Below are positions 12,501 to 23,384 of a DNA stretch of 64,000 nt, piece after piece; the stretch's first letter is position 1; each line of letters begins with the position of its first letter. Position numbers and translations under genes: made by a program. The stretch comes from Clytia hemisphaerica. Its lineage: Eukaryota; Cnidaria; Hydrozoa; Leptothecata; Clytiidae. Under the pieces are notes generated by a model, which had not been told where the DNA came from, did not search any database, and worked only from the letters and a program-made list of their open reading frames with translations. The stretch is from assembly GCA_902728285.1 (NCBI GenBank), contig CACVBU010000600.1, forward strand, positions 539,558-603,557, given 5' to 3'.

Positions 12501-15500
12501 TGAACACCTGAAAAGTGGGATGGGGGAACCTAAGTGGGAACCTAAATGAACACCGGAAAAGTGGGATGGGGGAACCTAAGTGGGAACCTAAGTTGTTTAA
12601 TTATTAATAGAATTGAAATATTTTTCTTTAAAAACAAATACATAAGCGAAAAATAAGACTTGCTCGATAGCAAGTCTTATCGTAGTTTAAGAAGAATTCC
12701 TTTATGTTTAAATAAATAGGTCTATTGAAAATGGCGATTTGTGTTTACTTTTCAAATTTTGAAAATTTTGAAAAGATGTGCCCATATTTTTACCTGAAAA
12801 GTGGGATGGGGGAACCCGGGAACCTAAAGTGGGAACCTAATTTGTTATTATTATTATTTTTCTTTAAAACAAATACATAAAGATAAGAAAGATATTATAT
12901 GCAAGGAAAGAAAAAACCTTTTATCATAATAAGAACACCAGTTATTTACTTTTTACATTACGGTTCGCAAACAATAATGTTGAAAATAAAACAAAGGGAA
13001 TTTATTTATTCAATTAGCTCAAAAAAGCATGTTTATTTATCAGCAGTTTTATAGTGCATCTTTTTGAAAGGTTCTTTTTAGTAAATTGACTTAATTGACT
13101 TTAAACTTTAAACTTTAAACCGTCATATCTTCAAATCTAGAAGGAATTAGAAGTTCGTTCATAGCTCGATGGATAACTTAGAGCCTCTTCTTTCTTTTGC
13201 ACGGATCTAATTTGCTTGAATACAGAATCTAGTAAAACATTATTTACGATCTAGTTTTTGCAATACACATTGTTTTTTATTAGCAGCTCCAATTTTCGGG
13301 TCAGGGCTGGGGTCGCTTAGCATTTAACGGATTCTAGCTCGTTTTTCTTTCTGTACCAACCAAACAGTACAGCGTGTGAATACACTTCATTAATTAAAAA
13401 TGTTTGATAGTAAAATAGAACATATTGCACGGCTTGCCACGTTTCAATACACATAAGCATAGATCCACGGGGGGGGGCACTCAAGGTAAACAACCTACCG
13501 TACGTGCGGCCCTTTTTTCCAAGCTTCCCAAAGTACACTGTAAGGGTGGAGATGAGCAAAAATGAGAATAAGTGCACTCTAAGGGTTTAAAATTTGGTCA
13601 AAGCCAGTCCGGCTTTTAGAATTTCATCCGAACAAGTGTCATGTTTTAACACTGGGTAAATTTTGGAACATCAAATATGTCCATCCCTATCAGGATCTGT
13701 TCTAGAACATGTTGACCAAGAAAAAGATCTAGGAGTGATAATCGATAGTGACCTGACCTTTGAAGCCCATATATTCAGTAAAATCAAGAAAGCTAACTCT
13801 ATCGTTGGCTTGATTAGCAGGAGCTTCGAATTTCTCTCACCAGATATGTTTCGAACGCTTTTCATTGCATTTGTCCGACCCCATTTGGAATATGCACATG
13901 TAGTATGGTCTCCAAGGCTAATAAAACATATCAATGCAATCGAGGGCGTCCAACGAAGAGCTACAAGGCTAGTTAGTTGCTATAGAAACTACTCATACGA
14001 AGATCGGCTACGACTCATCAATGTACCTAGCCTAAAGACCAGGCGGCAAGTTGGTGATATGGTGGAAGTTTTCAAGAACCTCCACATTTATGACGAGTCT
14101 ATAAGATCAGAGAAATTTACTCCTCGAACACGACCACGACGTCAGCATGATTACGAGCTTCAAAGGAACTTTGCTAATGACGGTATGAGAGGCTACCAAA
14201 GCAACTCTCTTTTTTACAGAATTGTGACACCTTGGAATGATCTAGAAGAAGATATTGTTGAAGCACCATCCTTACAAGTCTCCAAAGAGCGTTTGATAAA
14301 AGAAAGGGAGAAAAAACTTTATAAAATGTAAAATCAAAAGTTCTGTTTCATAGGAGGTCAATAGACGTGCGAAATATATTGCTATAAAAAAAAAAAATAA
14401 AAAAAATAAAAAATTAGGTTCCCACTTTAGGTTCCCCCATCCCACTTTTCCGGTGTTCATTTAGGTTCCCCCAGGTTCCCCATCCCACTTTTCCGGTTTT
14501 CATTTAGGTTCCCACTTAGGTTCCCCCATCCCACTTTTCAGGTGTTCATTTAGGTTCCCACTTAGGTTCCCCCATCCCACTTTTCAGGTGTTCATTTAGG
14601 TTCCCACTTAGGTTTCCCCCATCCCACTTTTCAGGTGTTCATTTAGGTTCCCACTTAGGTTCCCCCATCCCACTTTTCAGGTGTTCATTTAGGTTCCCAC
14701 TTAGGTTCCCCCATCCCACTTTTCATGTGTTCATTTAGGTTCCTACTTTAGGTTCCCAGGTTCCCCCATCCCACTTATCCGGTATGCCCTATTTTCTATC
14801 TCTTTGATCAAACAAAGTGAAACATGAGACTGTATTTTGTTTGAAGTCTTTCGGTGGTATTTGCATGCTCTTTGAATTAAGAAGCTACAACGAAACTGAA
14901 ACGAGACAAGGCCTTTGGAAGAGTTTTTCTTTCTCTTAATACATTGAGTCTTACAAACTCAAAACCATTTGAAAATGAGCAACGAAGACTCGGATCGGAG
15001 AATCGAAGGTTCAGGAGCTCATACAACTTCTGAACAGACAGATTTGCTGAAGAGAATTCAACAGTTAGAAAGAAAACATAAAGAGTTGGAAAAAAGGCTA
15101 GAACATCTACCTTGGTTGGAGAGATTTCTCAATTATTTGAATTGGTTCAAATTTTGGCAGCCTCGTAATGGAATGATCAGCATGGAAATGAGGCTGAAAG
15201 AAGGCGTTCAAAGGTTCATCGAGTTTCAACATTACGACAACAAGAAACGAATCTATGACAATTATGCGGAATATTATGAAGATATTTCAAGTCGGATGAT
15301 GTCGAATAAATATTACTATTCCGGGATCTATTGGTTCAAAAAAGAGGCATTTAATACAAAACAGAAAAACGCTGAAATTGAAAGTGAGTGGCTTGAAAAA
15401 AGACAAATGAATGGAGTGTTTCTTGGGAAATTATTTTGGAAGATAATAAACTTGATTGAGGATCACAAGATATATGTACTGTTGCACCCGACGGACAGAA

Positions 15501-18500
15501 GAAAATACCTTGAATTAAAGCGAGTTGAAAACATCCATAATCAACAAGGAGATGAGAAACACTTGTGGAAGCTCGATTGTGTGAACGAGGAATATTGCAT
15601 TGAAAGTGGACACGATGTCCAACAGAAATATACGAGAATAATGTACTGCACGTGGAAGTTTCGATGGTTTAGTCAGCAAGGTGTATCGTTGATTTTGTTG
15701 GCGTTTATCTTCCTCTTCCTCTTCGTCGTTTACATTTACGGTCATTAATTATTTCTTAAACTTCAGTTAGCAAAAGAAAATTTGTCCTTTAAATTTCTAT
15801 TATTTAGATAATTTTAAGACGAATTGTTTCCTTTGTTTCCTACATAACAGTCTTAATTTTAAAAATACAAATTCATGACACTAAGTCAATTTTTTTCAAT
15901 TTTGTCGTCCAGGATCCTGACCAGTGGAGTATTTTTATTATTTGCACATTCCGAATGAACCCATTCGCCAATTTTGGGGGAATTTGTTTTGGCGATTTAA
16001 TAAAATTTTTAAATTTAGCGAGAATTAATTTTGGCGAACGATCCATTTTTTATTTTTAGTATTTAAGCTTAAAAAGGATGGAAAAAGGGGTTTTTAGGAT
16101 AAATAGAGACTATGTGAAAGAAATTTAATTTTGGCGGGAAGAAATTTTGGCGAATTTTTGAGGCAGTTCGCCAAATTTGCCGAAATTTCTTTCCGCCGTA
16201 ATAATGATGATAATTCAATCAAAAACGAAAGAACTTGATCAATTGTCGCTGTTTACACTACTAAAAAGTGACTGTCTTTTAGTTTAGTACGTCATACAGG
16301 CAAAAGACCTATGCGGACAAGAGCATTTGATACCAATAAGAAGGAAACTTGATACCATACTTCGATTTTCCAGTGATTTAAATTCTTAAGAGAAGTCGAG
16401 AGAGCCAAAATTCGAAAACGAAACAAGACTCTACTAGACACAACTTCGTTTTTGGAGTATATGTAAATCCAATTCTGCATTGACAATTCTTAAACGATCC
16501 AGAAAAATGAGCAACAACAATTTTGATCGAAGAATTGAGGGGCGTGTTGCACTCAAAGAAGCAAATACAACTGAACACTTACGCAAAGATGTTGATGGTT
16601 TACAAAAAAAGATTATTTTGCTGGGGAGAAAACATAAAGAGTTGGAAAAAAGGCTAGAACAGCTACCTTGGTTGGAGAGATTTCTCAATTATTTAAATGG
16701 GTTCAAATTTTGGCAGCCTCGTAATGGAATGGTCACCATGGAAATGAGGCTGAAAGAAGGCGTTCAAAGGTTCATCGAGTTTCAACATTACGACAACAAG
16801 AAACGAATCTACGACAATTATGCGGAATATTACAAAGATATTTCAAGTCGGATGTTACTCAATAAGGAATACCAATCAGGATTCTACTGGTTTTTTAAGG
16901 AGGAATTCGATACAACAAAACAAAATGCTGAAATTACCACTGAGTACGAGAAATGTGACATGAATGAGTCATTTTTCGGGAAAATCCACTGGAAGCTGAT
17001 CAACCTTTTCGAAGATCACGTGTCTTGTATTGTACTGCATTCTTCTGATGAAACAAAGTTTCTGGAATATGCGCGTGTTAAGAACAGAAACTTCGGACGT
17101 CGCGAAGAACATATTTGGAAAATTGATGGGTTGACAAAAGATTTTTATCTGGAACATCAGAACACTGACGAAAAGAAGTACACTAGAATAAGTTATAGTA
17201 AATGGAAGTTTCGATTGTTTAGTCAGCAAGGTGTATCGTTGATTTTGTTGGCGTTTATCTTCCTCTTCGTCGTTTACTTTTTGAGAAGAATGTGGGGCTT
17301 TTTCTTTTGGTGAAAATAATCCGTTTGGCGTCCACTCAGATAGTGGTTATGATTGCTAACTCACACGAGTTTTCTTGTTTCAATTGGAAATAAAAATTTA
17401 TATGACGCAACTTTTTTTTGAATAAATTTGTAACATGAAGAAATTATCTTCTTATTTTCTGGAAATAAATTTATATGATAAAGACAAAGAAAAAAATGAA
17501 GGCCCTTGAATCAAAAGTTTCGAAGGGGAAGAAGTAATTCTTTGGGATTCGAAATGAAGAAACTTTTACTCCATTCCAAATGTGCTTAGAAAACTATTCA
17601 TACATAAGAAGTAGTCTCACGTTGTGTAGTTTTCACGGTGCTAAAAAGGGTGGTACAAACTAGCACGGGGTCCACTTGAAGCTTTTTGATAGATACAGTC
17701 CGCCAGATTTTCGTTGTTTTTGCTAGATAAAAAAAATAATGAAGCAATGTTTTTATTTGAAAATAGGGGATTCAAAACCTGTTATTGATGTTTATTTCTC
17801 ATTCTTAATTATATTTTTCAACTTCAAGTAGCTTTTTTGTTATTTGGATTTTAAACATTTTTTTAAAAATGGCAACCTCGTCAAATGCTTCTATAGTCTA
17901 CTTCACTGGACTCAGCGTCATCAAAAATTATCTAAAAGCAAGTTCAGCCAGAAGTTGGCTCTAGTCTAGGTACAAATCTGCTTTTCATCCACGAATCCAC
18001 CTCAAAAACTGTCAACACTGGCAAAATTGTTGTTTGATACCTTAACAAGTATTAAGATTTTCCATTCATTTTTTGTTTTCAGAAACATTAAAGGCTTCAT
18101 GGTCCAGACAGGTGATCCTTCAGGTTTGTTGTTGTTGCTAATCACCACTTGTAATACGTAGTAATGTTGTTAAGAGAGTAACTAAATCCAAAGCTGCAAG
18201 GTTCGAGAACATTTTTGAAGAGCCTTTGAATTTTTAGGATAGATTTAAAGTACTCAATTTATTAAAATGTTACTGCCTGCCAACCAACATTTTCGAAATT
18301 TGAATTTTATAACCATTCTCGCCCTACAATTAAAAAAGTTACGAGGTTTGCATGCTCATAATCTCATACATCGTGTATTTTTGATGAGCTCTTTTGTCCA
18401 TTGGTGAAATCTTATTGCCTCGTTTAGGTGTTAGAAATTGAATCAAATGAGATTCATTGTTACTGACATAGGTGTAGGAAAATATTTGGACTAAAAAAGG

Positions 18501-21500
18501 CCTGTAAACTCATGTAAACCTTTCAATCTTTCATCAAACACAAAATGATCAATGCTTTCTTCAAAGTGGACTCTATTGCTTGATACTTTCCTCCAAAGTT
18601 TACCAGCAAATTTTTGTCTAACAGTTGAGTCTGAAATCGCATGTGTTTATAAAGAACTTTCCATTTTCTGACTAAGTTTTATTTAATTTCGCCTAATTTC
18701 GTATATTAGAAGGCTAGAAATATCTACAATTCCGATAGTTAGAATGTTCAGAGTAAACTTGAGTTCTAATAAAAAGTTTTATTTCGACGGACGAGCCTCC
18801 GAATTTCTTTTGATACATTTAATTAAAAAAATCCAAAGACTTCAACGACCAATTACCGACAAATTCTACTCCTGTTTTTCCTCATACCTCCATGTTTTCA
18901 GGATCAGGCAAAGGTGGAAAGAGCATTTGGGGAGGAAAATTTGAAGATGAAATTGTGCCTCATTTAAAGGTAAACATTATTTGGTTTACATATACACCGT
19001 TTTTTATATCAATTTCATTTTGTTGCTTACAGCACCTAACCCCGAGAATGTAGGTGAAATTTGAATCAAACCTGAAAGATGTAGATTTGCATTTAAAAAA
19101 ACATTTAATGTTTTCAACGAAACTTTGAACACTGAATTATTTTAAAATTTCTACTAAAGTCCCAATGGAAATAGAAATTCTATTGTTCAAAAGCTAAGCA
19201 AATTTTCTGATTGTGCTTGGGTGCCAGCGGGTCTGTGACTCGTCGTAAAAGCTCAAAATGTCAACATCAATCATCTCTCGTTACATTTACATAATTTGAC
19301 AAACTTTTTTATGTCGGGTTATGAAGACCCTAAAATTGAAGGTCAGCTAAGGGGCCGTCCACATAGTACGTACGCACTAAGGGGGGAGTCTTCTCAAAAG
19401 CGTATGCTTGCGTACGGGGGGAGGGGAGGGGTCAAAGGGAAATGTACGTACGCAGAGAAAATTTTTTCATTTGCTTGTTTTTTACGCTTCTTATACGCAT
19501 CAAGGAAAAGAAAAAGTTTCTTAATAAACATTGAGTTTCATGTATGAGATAAAGGTCCGAACCAAACGATTTGAATTCGAAATTTTCTTCAACCGAGGGG
19601 GGTGTGGATGAAAGTACGTACTTACCAGGGGGTATAACCATTTGCGTACGCTTGCGTACAGGGGGGAGGGGGTATCCGATTTTCGACATTTTAGTGCGTA
19701 CGTACTATGTGGACGGCCCCTAACCCCAAAAAGTAGGTCGAACATTTTCGTCAAAATATCTAACTTAGAACAATAAATTTTGAAATGGACTATTTTTTGC
19801 CCATTTCCTTTGTTCATTAATAGTAAGAAAATGCCCTATCATCACAACTTAGTTCCAATAGATTGCGATTCAGAGAGGATTTATTTTAGAAATGTCTCAT
19901 ATCTAAAAATTAATTTAAGCTCAAATTGATGAGTAATATGTAACAGTATTCTCTGAAACAACTTTCTATGAAGTTGAACTATCGTTAGGGCTACAATGTT
20001 AAAAGATGAGAAACCTACATTCTCGAGGTTTACTACATTCTCGGGGCCAGGTGCTGTATGTTTCTTTTCTTCTCAACCTAAAATATTTTTTGTTAGTATG
20101 TAGAAAGGAGGCGCCCCTCTATGCTCTCCAAAAAGCAGAGCGCGGCGCTACAAAGGGAGAAGACTTATTTCTTTCTTTTGTTTAAAAATATTGTGCAAGC
20201 AAATAGTAGGATGTCCTTCAAGTGCATAGATCAGCAGGATACTTTAACTTGGTTTAATATCGACATCACTCTTCTAATCCAGACACCCTTCTTTAGAGAT
20301 AGGAATAGTAGAAAGGTCGAAATCGCTTATGTAAACTATATTTCTTTGCTTAGCGACCAGAGAGGAAAATAATATTTTGTCTTATCAGTGATTCTGCCCT
20401 TACTATTATTCCTATCTCTAAAACTAGGTGTCAGGGTACTAAAAAAGCTTTTATTGCAAAAAGAACGTCCAGCTAACGTTGATTGAACGTTATTTGTCAG
20501 CTGTTGTAATTCAAATAATCCTTTGATTCTAGCACAACGCACGTGGCATCCTTTCGATGGCAAACAGTGGTCCAAACACCAATGCAAGTCAGTTTTTTTT
20601 TACGTATGCCAAGCAACCGCACCTTGATATGAAGTATACTATCTTTGGCAAGTAAGAACCAACTATATCCTTAGTCCTAAAGAAAACTTTTTCCATATTG
20701 AAATATTTTAAAAGTATTATCGTCACTCGTATTAACCACACCTCTTCTCACAGACCCGCTAGGATTTTTTTAGCCAGTGGGAGTAAAAACAACGGACCAA
20801 AAATCGATGGGGATTGATATTCCTATTTTTTTATGGCTCGGGATTTGAAATCCATTGTTTTCGAGCCAGAAATTTCAGTGGGGGTAGAAAAAATAGCACA
20901 ATATTTTGTACTCAGGATTTGCTTATCTAATTATTTTTAGCGGGGACAAAAATTAGAGAATAATTTTCCACTGAGCGATATTTTGGCCAATATTTTCAGT
21001 GGAAAGGGGTCCCAGTGGGTCTGCGAGAAGGGGGTATCGTCAACGAGAAATTCAATCCTTACCACAGAGCTATTTAAATCAAAACTCAATGAATCAGAAA
21101 GTAAAATCTTTCAAAAACCAATGTAAGATCAAAATGAGAAAAAGGAATTCCTTTCGTTGTAGAGTAGTTGAAAGTGAAATGAATGGTCTTACAGGTCTTA
21201 CAGCTTTCTTGGAACCTAAAATCTAGGCTACCCTTCCTGATGACATTAAAGAACTTAAAAACTACTGGGACTTAGTTCTCTATGTATTCTTTTCAAGGGT
21301 TAAAAAGTTAATCGAGTGAAAAATTTAATGATGTATATCCAAGATGTCGAAGAAGTTAATTCAGATCTTATTTCCTTTCTTTCCAGAGTGATCGATGGTT
21401 TTGACGTTTTGGACGATTTGGAGAAATTGCCGGTAAACGAAAAGAACTTTCGTCCTCATGATAAAGTTTACATCAATAATGTCAACATTCATGCAAATCC

Positions 21501-21513
21501 ACTGGCTGATTGA
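6506..21513 (+). CDS. PPIL3: PPIL3-type peptidyl-prolyl cis-trans isomerase (cyclophilin)
   Basis: Seven exons give a complete 161-residue cyclophilin, the same length as human PPIL3: 6506-6508 (ATG only, in CACCATG followed at once by a GTACGT donor), 6753-6827, 7422-7474, 18083-18123, 18902-18969, 20533-20651 and 21387-21513 (TGA). All phases match. Family landmarks are [37 protein letters not shown] (catalytic Arg), [35 protein letters not shown] and the C-terminal LPVNEK and IHANPLAD. Known PPIL3 proteins catalyse proline isomerisation and are found in spliceosomes. Intron 3 is 10.6 kb and contains nested transposons and two other genes. The first exon rests on one ATG and one donor, but it gives exactly the expected start MAVTI. 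Confidence 0.95.
6985..7167. mobile_element. Palindromic MITE in PPIL3 intron 2
   Basis: CAATAGACCTTATCGGAGTT at the left returns as its complement ending at 7167. The arms pair over most of the element, for example TTGTTTCGGGAGTAT with ATACTCCCGAAACAA. Confidence 0.8.
7168..7264. repeat. Second short palindrome, abutting the previous one
   Basis: TATACCGCTGTTGAAAAGAT at the left pairs with ATCTTTTCAACGGTATA at the right. The two palindromes sit back to back. Confidence 0.65.
7594..7973. mobile_element. MITE with CACGC...TTTTTTTATA termini
   Basis: The terminal inverted repeat is CACGCGCTTTTTTTATA against TATAAAAAAAGCGTG. Internal ATAAGAATGTCCATGATGAA motifs are repeated. It begins about 120 bp into PPIL3 intron 3 and looks related to 5688-5913. 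Confidence 0.6.
8900..9981 (+). pseudogene. Decayed coding tract, probably of the host transposon
   Basis: Fragments in shifting frames look protein-like: [12 protein letters not shown], then after a frameshift [19 protein letters not shown] (a CxxC pair), then [20 protein letters not shown] at about 9250-9330, and [19 protein letters not shown] at about 9805-9865. Stops and shifts separate them. They lie between the inverted ends of the 8122-14806 element, so a dead transposase gene is the natural reading. I do not recognise the family. Confidence 0.4.
10653..11338. repeat. 686-bp foldback element
   Basis: The left arm starts CTCAAGTGAGTTACGGCATG, and its complement ends the right arm. Pairing continues inward through TGTAGATCAACGTGATGGG and CCTGTATTATGACGTCATA to an AT-rich centre. 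It lies inside the 8122-14806 transposon. There is no gene in it. Confidence 0.8.
12446..14788. mobile_element. Non-autonomous DNA transposon with minisatellite ends and 9-bp TSD
   Basis: The perfect terminal inverted repeat is GGCATACCGGATAAGTGGGA, and CTATTTTCT occurs immediately on both sides (12437-12445 and 14789-14797). Inside each end is a tandem array of a roughly 48-bp unit containing AAGTGGGATGGGGGAACC and GGGAACCTAAATGAACACC, in opposite orientation at the two ends. No transposase is visible, and the interior carries a truncated LINE. Mutator-like elements make 9-11 bp duplications, so that superfamily is the best guess. Confidence 0.8.
13600..14417 (+). mobile_element. 5'-truncated LINE inside the minisatellite-ended transposon
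   Basis: An open frame at 13663-14331 encodes the C-terminal region of a LINE reverse transcriptase, with [29 protein letters not shown] and [15 protein letters not shown]. The upstream frame ([14 protein letters not shown]) is shifted near 13690. The stop at 14329-14331 is followed by a short 3' UTR and an A-rich tail at about 14386-14416. It interrupts the DNA transposon, so it inserted later. Confidence 0.85.
14975..15748 (+). CDS. Small coiled-coil protein with C-terminal membrane helix (paralog A)
   Basis: A single-exon frame of 257 codons starts at ATG 14975 (AAAATGAGC; the same AAAATGAGCAAC context begins its paralog). A charged N-terminus is followed by a short heptad region ([20 protein letters not shown]), an aromatic segment with [11 protein letters not shown] and [10 protein letters not shown], a less conserved middle, and a C-terminal hydrophobic stretch [20 protein letters not shown] with only GH after it, as in a tail-anchored protein. 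It lies in PPIL3 intron 3 on the same strand, 187 bp from the end of a transposon. No known family is recognised. No upstream exon is evident, so a retrocopy origin is possible. Confidence 0.7.
   Translation: MSNEDSDRRIEGSGAHTTSEQTDLLKRIQQLERKHKELEKRLEHLPWLERFLNYLNWFKFWQPRNGMISMEMRLKEGVQRFIEFQHYDNKKRIYDNYAEYYEDISSRMMSNKYYYSGIYWFKKEAFNTKQKNAEIESEWLEKRQMNGVFLGKLFWKIINLIEDHKIYVLLHPTDRRKYLELKRVENIHNQQGDEKHLWKLDCVNEEYCIESGHDVQQKYTRIMYCTWKFRWFSQQGVSLILLAFIFLFLFVVYIYGH
15955..16205. repeat. Dispersed GGCGAA/TTCGCC-rich repeat, copy 1
   Basis: Motifs TTTGGCGATTTAATAAAATT, ATTAATTTTGGCGAACGA and AAATTTGGCGGGAA-type words match the repeat at 25690-25998. It has inverted TTCGCCAAATT words near the right end. 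Confidence 0.55.
16507..17313 (+). CDS. Small coiled-coil protein with C-terminal membrane helix (paralog B)
   Basis: A single-exon frame of 268 codons starts at ATG 16507. It is the tandem partner of the gene at 14975, about 760 bp downstream in the same orientation. Over the 76 residues from [11 protein letters not shown] to DISSRM the two differ at only five positions by my count. The segment [17 protein letters not shown] near the end is identical. The roughly 110 residues between are strongly diverged but keep a scaffold of aromatics and YTRI. The tail after the hydrophobic helix is longer than in paralog A (RRMWGFFFW). Function unknown; membrane anchoring is inferred from the helix. Confidence 0.7.
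   Translation: MSNNNFDRRIEGRVALKEANTTEHLRKDVDGLQKKIILLGRKHKELEKRLEQLPWLERFLNYLNGFKFWQPRNGMVTMEMRLKEGVQRFIEFQHYDNKKRIYDNYAEYYKDISSRMLLNKEYQSGFYWFFKEEFDTTKQNAEITTEYEKCDMNESFFGKIHWKLINLFEDHVSCIVLHSSDETKFLEYARVKNRNFGRREEHIWKIDGLTKDFYLEHQNTDEKKYTRISYSKWKFRLFSQQGVSLILLAFIFLFVVYFLRRMWGFFFW
17314..18082. other. Rest of PPIL3 intron 3
   Basis: AT-rich intron sequence in which I see no gene or clear repeat. Confidence 0.4.
19026..20058. mobile_element. TA-flanked element with CAGCACCTAACCCC ends
   Basis: TACAGCACCTAACCCC at the left pairs imperfectly with GGGGCCAGGTGCTGTA at the right, and both ends sit on TA. CCTACATTCTCG words near the ends are also inverted. A second MITE (19351-19720) is inserted inside. 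Confidence 0.6.
19351..19720. mobile_element. MITE with GGGGCCGTCCACATAG ends and TAA duplication
   Basis: Exact inverted ends GGGGCCGTCCACATAGTACG are flanked by TAA on both sides (19348-19350 and 19721-19723). A 3-bp TAA duplication is typical of PIF/Harbinger elements. It has no transposase and two GGGGGGAG-like inner blocks. Confidence 0.8.
20292..20430. repeat. Short inverted repeat
   Basis: TTAGAGATAGGAATAGTAGA pairs with ATTATTCCTATCTCTAA about 100 bp later, in PPIL3 intron 5. Confidence 0.6.
20743..21030. mobile_element. MITE with CTTCTCRCAGACCCRCT ends
   Basis: CTTCTCACAGACCCGCT at the left and AGTGGGTCTGCGAGAAG at the right are inverted. The interior repeats GGGAGTAAAAA-like and TTTTCAGTGG words. 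A solitary AGCGGGTCTGTGA end-like word lies at about 19228. Confidence 0.65.
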
Positions 21514-22097
21514 TTGTACTCAACGCTGGTTTGGGTTTATAAAAGGATATTTTTAACTGTAAAATCATTTAGGCCCTTTTTATTTATACAGAAACAACAG
21601 AAACCCTGTCATTTAAATTCCTTTTTTCTGATCCTTCTAATGCCAAAAATACCAATTATATATATTTTAAGAGTACATAATTGCTGACAACCAAGGAACG
21701 ATGTCAGTCTGCACTGTAAAGTCTATTTTTTTCAACCAAAAAACCCAAAAAAATAGCTCGTTAAAGTAATACATCGTTGAAAATTTCATCTTAGATGGAT
21801 GATTCTAATACTTCGAAATCTTTGAAAATTTTTGAAACTAAAAAAAAAGAGGATTTTTTTCTAATTGACCAGAAATTTTGAAAAAAAAAGGCCAATCTTT
21901 AGTCTACTTTGAAGGGCTTTTTATCGAAAAAAGATATAAAAAATCTGAAACATAATTGAAATCAGCGAAGATCACACTTTAAAAAAAGTATAAATTCATA
22001 ATTTTTAGTCAAGTAGAAAAATCTTCACTTTCTTTCGTCTTCATTTTTCACCTTTATTTCCGATTTGTAAAATTGAATTGGAATTTCCATGGGACCT

Positions 22098-22367
22098 CAA
22101 AATATTCCTCCTGAAGGTTTTCCTTTCAAAATACACATTTCTTTATAAGAACAAACCAGAAGGTTATTTAGCTTAAAACTCAAAAAGTTAGGAACATCCG
22201 AAGCCTTCAAAAATGTTAGGTGTTTTTTTCAAAATTCAAAATATTCCTCCTGAAGGTTTTCGTTTCAAAATACACGTTTCTTTATAAGAACAAACCAGAA
22301 GGTTATTTAGCTTAAAACTCAAAAAGTTAGGAACATCCGAAGCCTTCAAAAATGTTAGGTGTTTTTT
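22098..22367. repeat. Tandem duplication, period 139 bp
   Basis: The unit starting CAAAATATTCCTCCTGAAGG at 22098 recurs at 22237 with very few differences and ends near GTTAGGTGTTTTTT. It lies between the convergent PPIL3 and channel genes. Confidence 0.85.
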
Positions 22368-22609
22368 ATGTAAAAACGTAATACAAGAAAATAAGTCTAG
22401 ATTTGTTGCTTTTGCCTTCTATTCGGCCGCGTCTATCTTTTCAGCAATGTAACCAAAAATATTAAATATAAAAAGTGTTATCTAAAAATTAAATAAAATA
22501 AAATTCATACTTGTAATAAAATGTACTTCTTAGCTCTAACACAACAAATTTGGCGTAAAAATGTATTCAGGGCACATGTTATCGCACCAAATAAATTTTA
22601 GATGAGACT

Positions 22610-23110
22610 CGTTTACACATCCCTGGCATTTTGCATACCATAATTCAAATTTATCATTCTAGGTGGGGGGTACTTAGGCAAATGGGGGGTACTTAGGCAA
22701 ATGGAGGGTACCTTTTTTGAATTTCTAAAGTCCCGCTAAAGGTCGGAAAAATCAGAAAATCAAATTTCAGTCCCACTAAGGGTCGGAAAAATGAGAAAAT
22801 TTCAACTTTCTACCCCCTGAAAAATCGAAAATTGGTCAAATTTGTCCCGCTAAAGCTCGCAAAATTCCCAAAATTTTCCTTTGTTTTATCCTTTTTAGTC
22901 CCGGTAAGGATCCAAAAGTTATAAAGGGATAGTTTTGAAAGTTTTCCTTTTTTAAATATTTTTCACTCGAAAGAATTTTGGACACGGGATTGAGGGGAAA
23001 CGATCCTGTGTACGGAAGACTAAACAAAATAAAAGAAAGACAATCAAACTCAAAAAGCTTCCCGTTGCAATCAATTATGACATGGCAAACGAGAGAGGGA
23101 TGTGTAAACG
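22610..23110. mobile_element. Element with CGTTTACACATCCCT ends
   Basis: CGTTTACACATCCCT at the left and AGGGATGTGTAAACG at the right are exact inverted repeats. Inside are short tandem words (GGGGGGTACTTAGGCAAAT, and AGTCCCGCTAAAGGTCGG-like). Confidence 0.6.
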
Positions 23111-23384
23111 CACCCAATGTTTTTAGCATTCTTCACTTGATATGTTTATGACAAATTAACAAAGTCCCCGACGAAATTCATTTTGAGACATACCAGAAAG
23201 TAAAAACTGTAAAAAAATTAAAAAAACACACGAAAGAAACAAATAAACAAATAAAAAGGTATAATTACCTACAAGGGTACTTTCAATATCATATTAAGGT
23301 CTACTGATCATTGAGTTTAACTCTAAAGGGACTAGAGTTGAAAAGTATGACCAACGTGGCTTTCACACATGTTTTTTCTAGATT

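Larger units (their letters stand above)
8122..14806. mobile_element. DNA transposon, now host to nested insertions
   Basis: A 31-bp terminal inverted repeat begins CAAAGAGATAGAAAATAG and ends GGTTGCACG. The right copy is split: 12424-12445 continues at 14798-14806 because another element inserted inside it. The outer flanks ATCAAAC (8115-8121 and 14807-14813) form a 7-bp target duplication. Without the inserted element the transposon is about 4.3 kb. Its interior holds a decayed coding tract around 8900-9980. The TSD length and the CA start fit several cut-and-paste superfamilies (P-like, for example), and I cannot choose between them. Confidence 0.65.

Noticed and set aside
13317..13577. 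86-codon minus-strand frame
   Set aside because: It lies inside a transposon, has no domain, and sits next to a simple G run.
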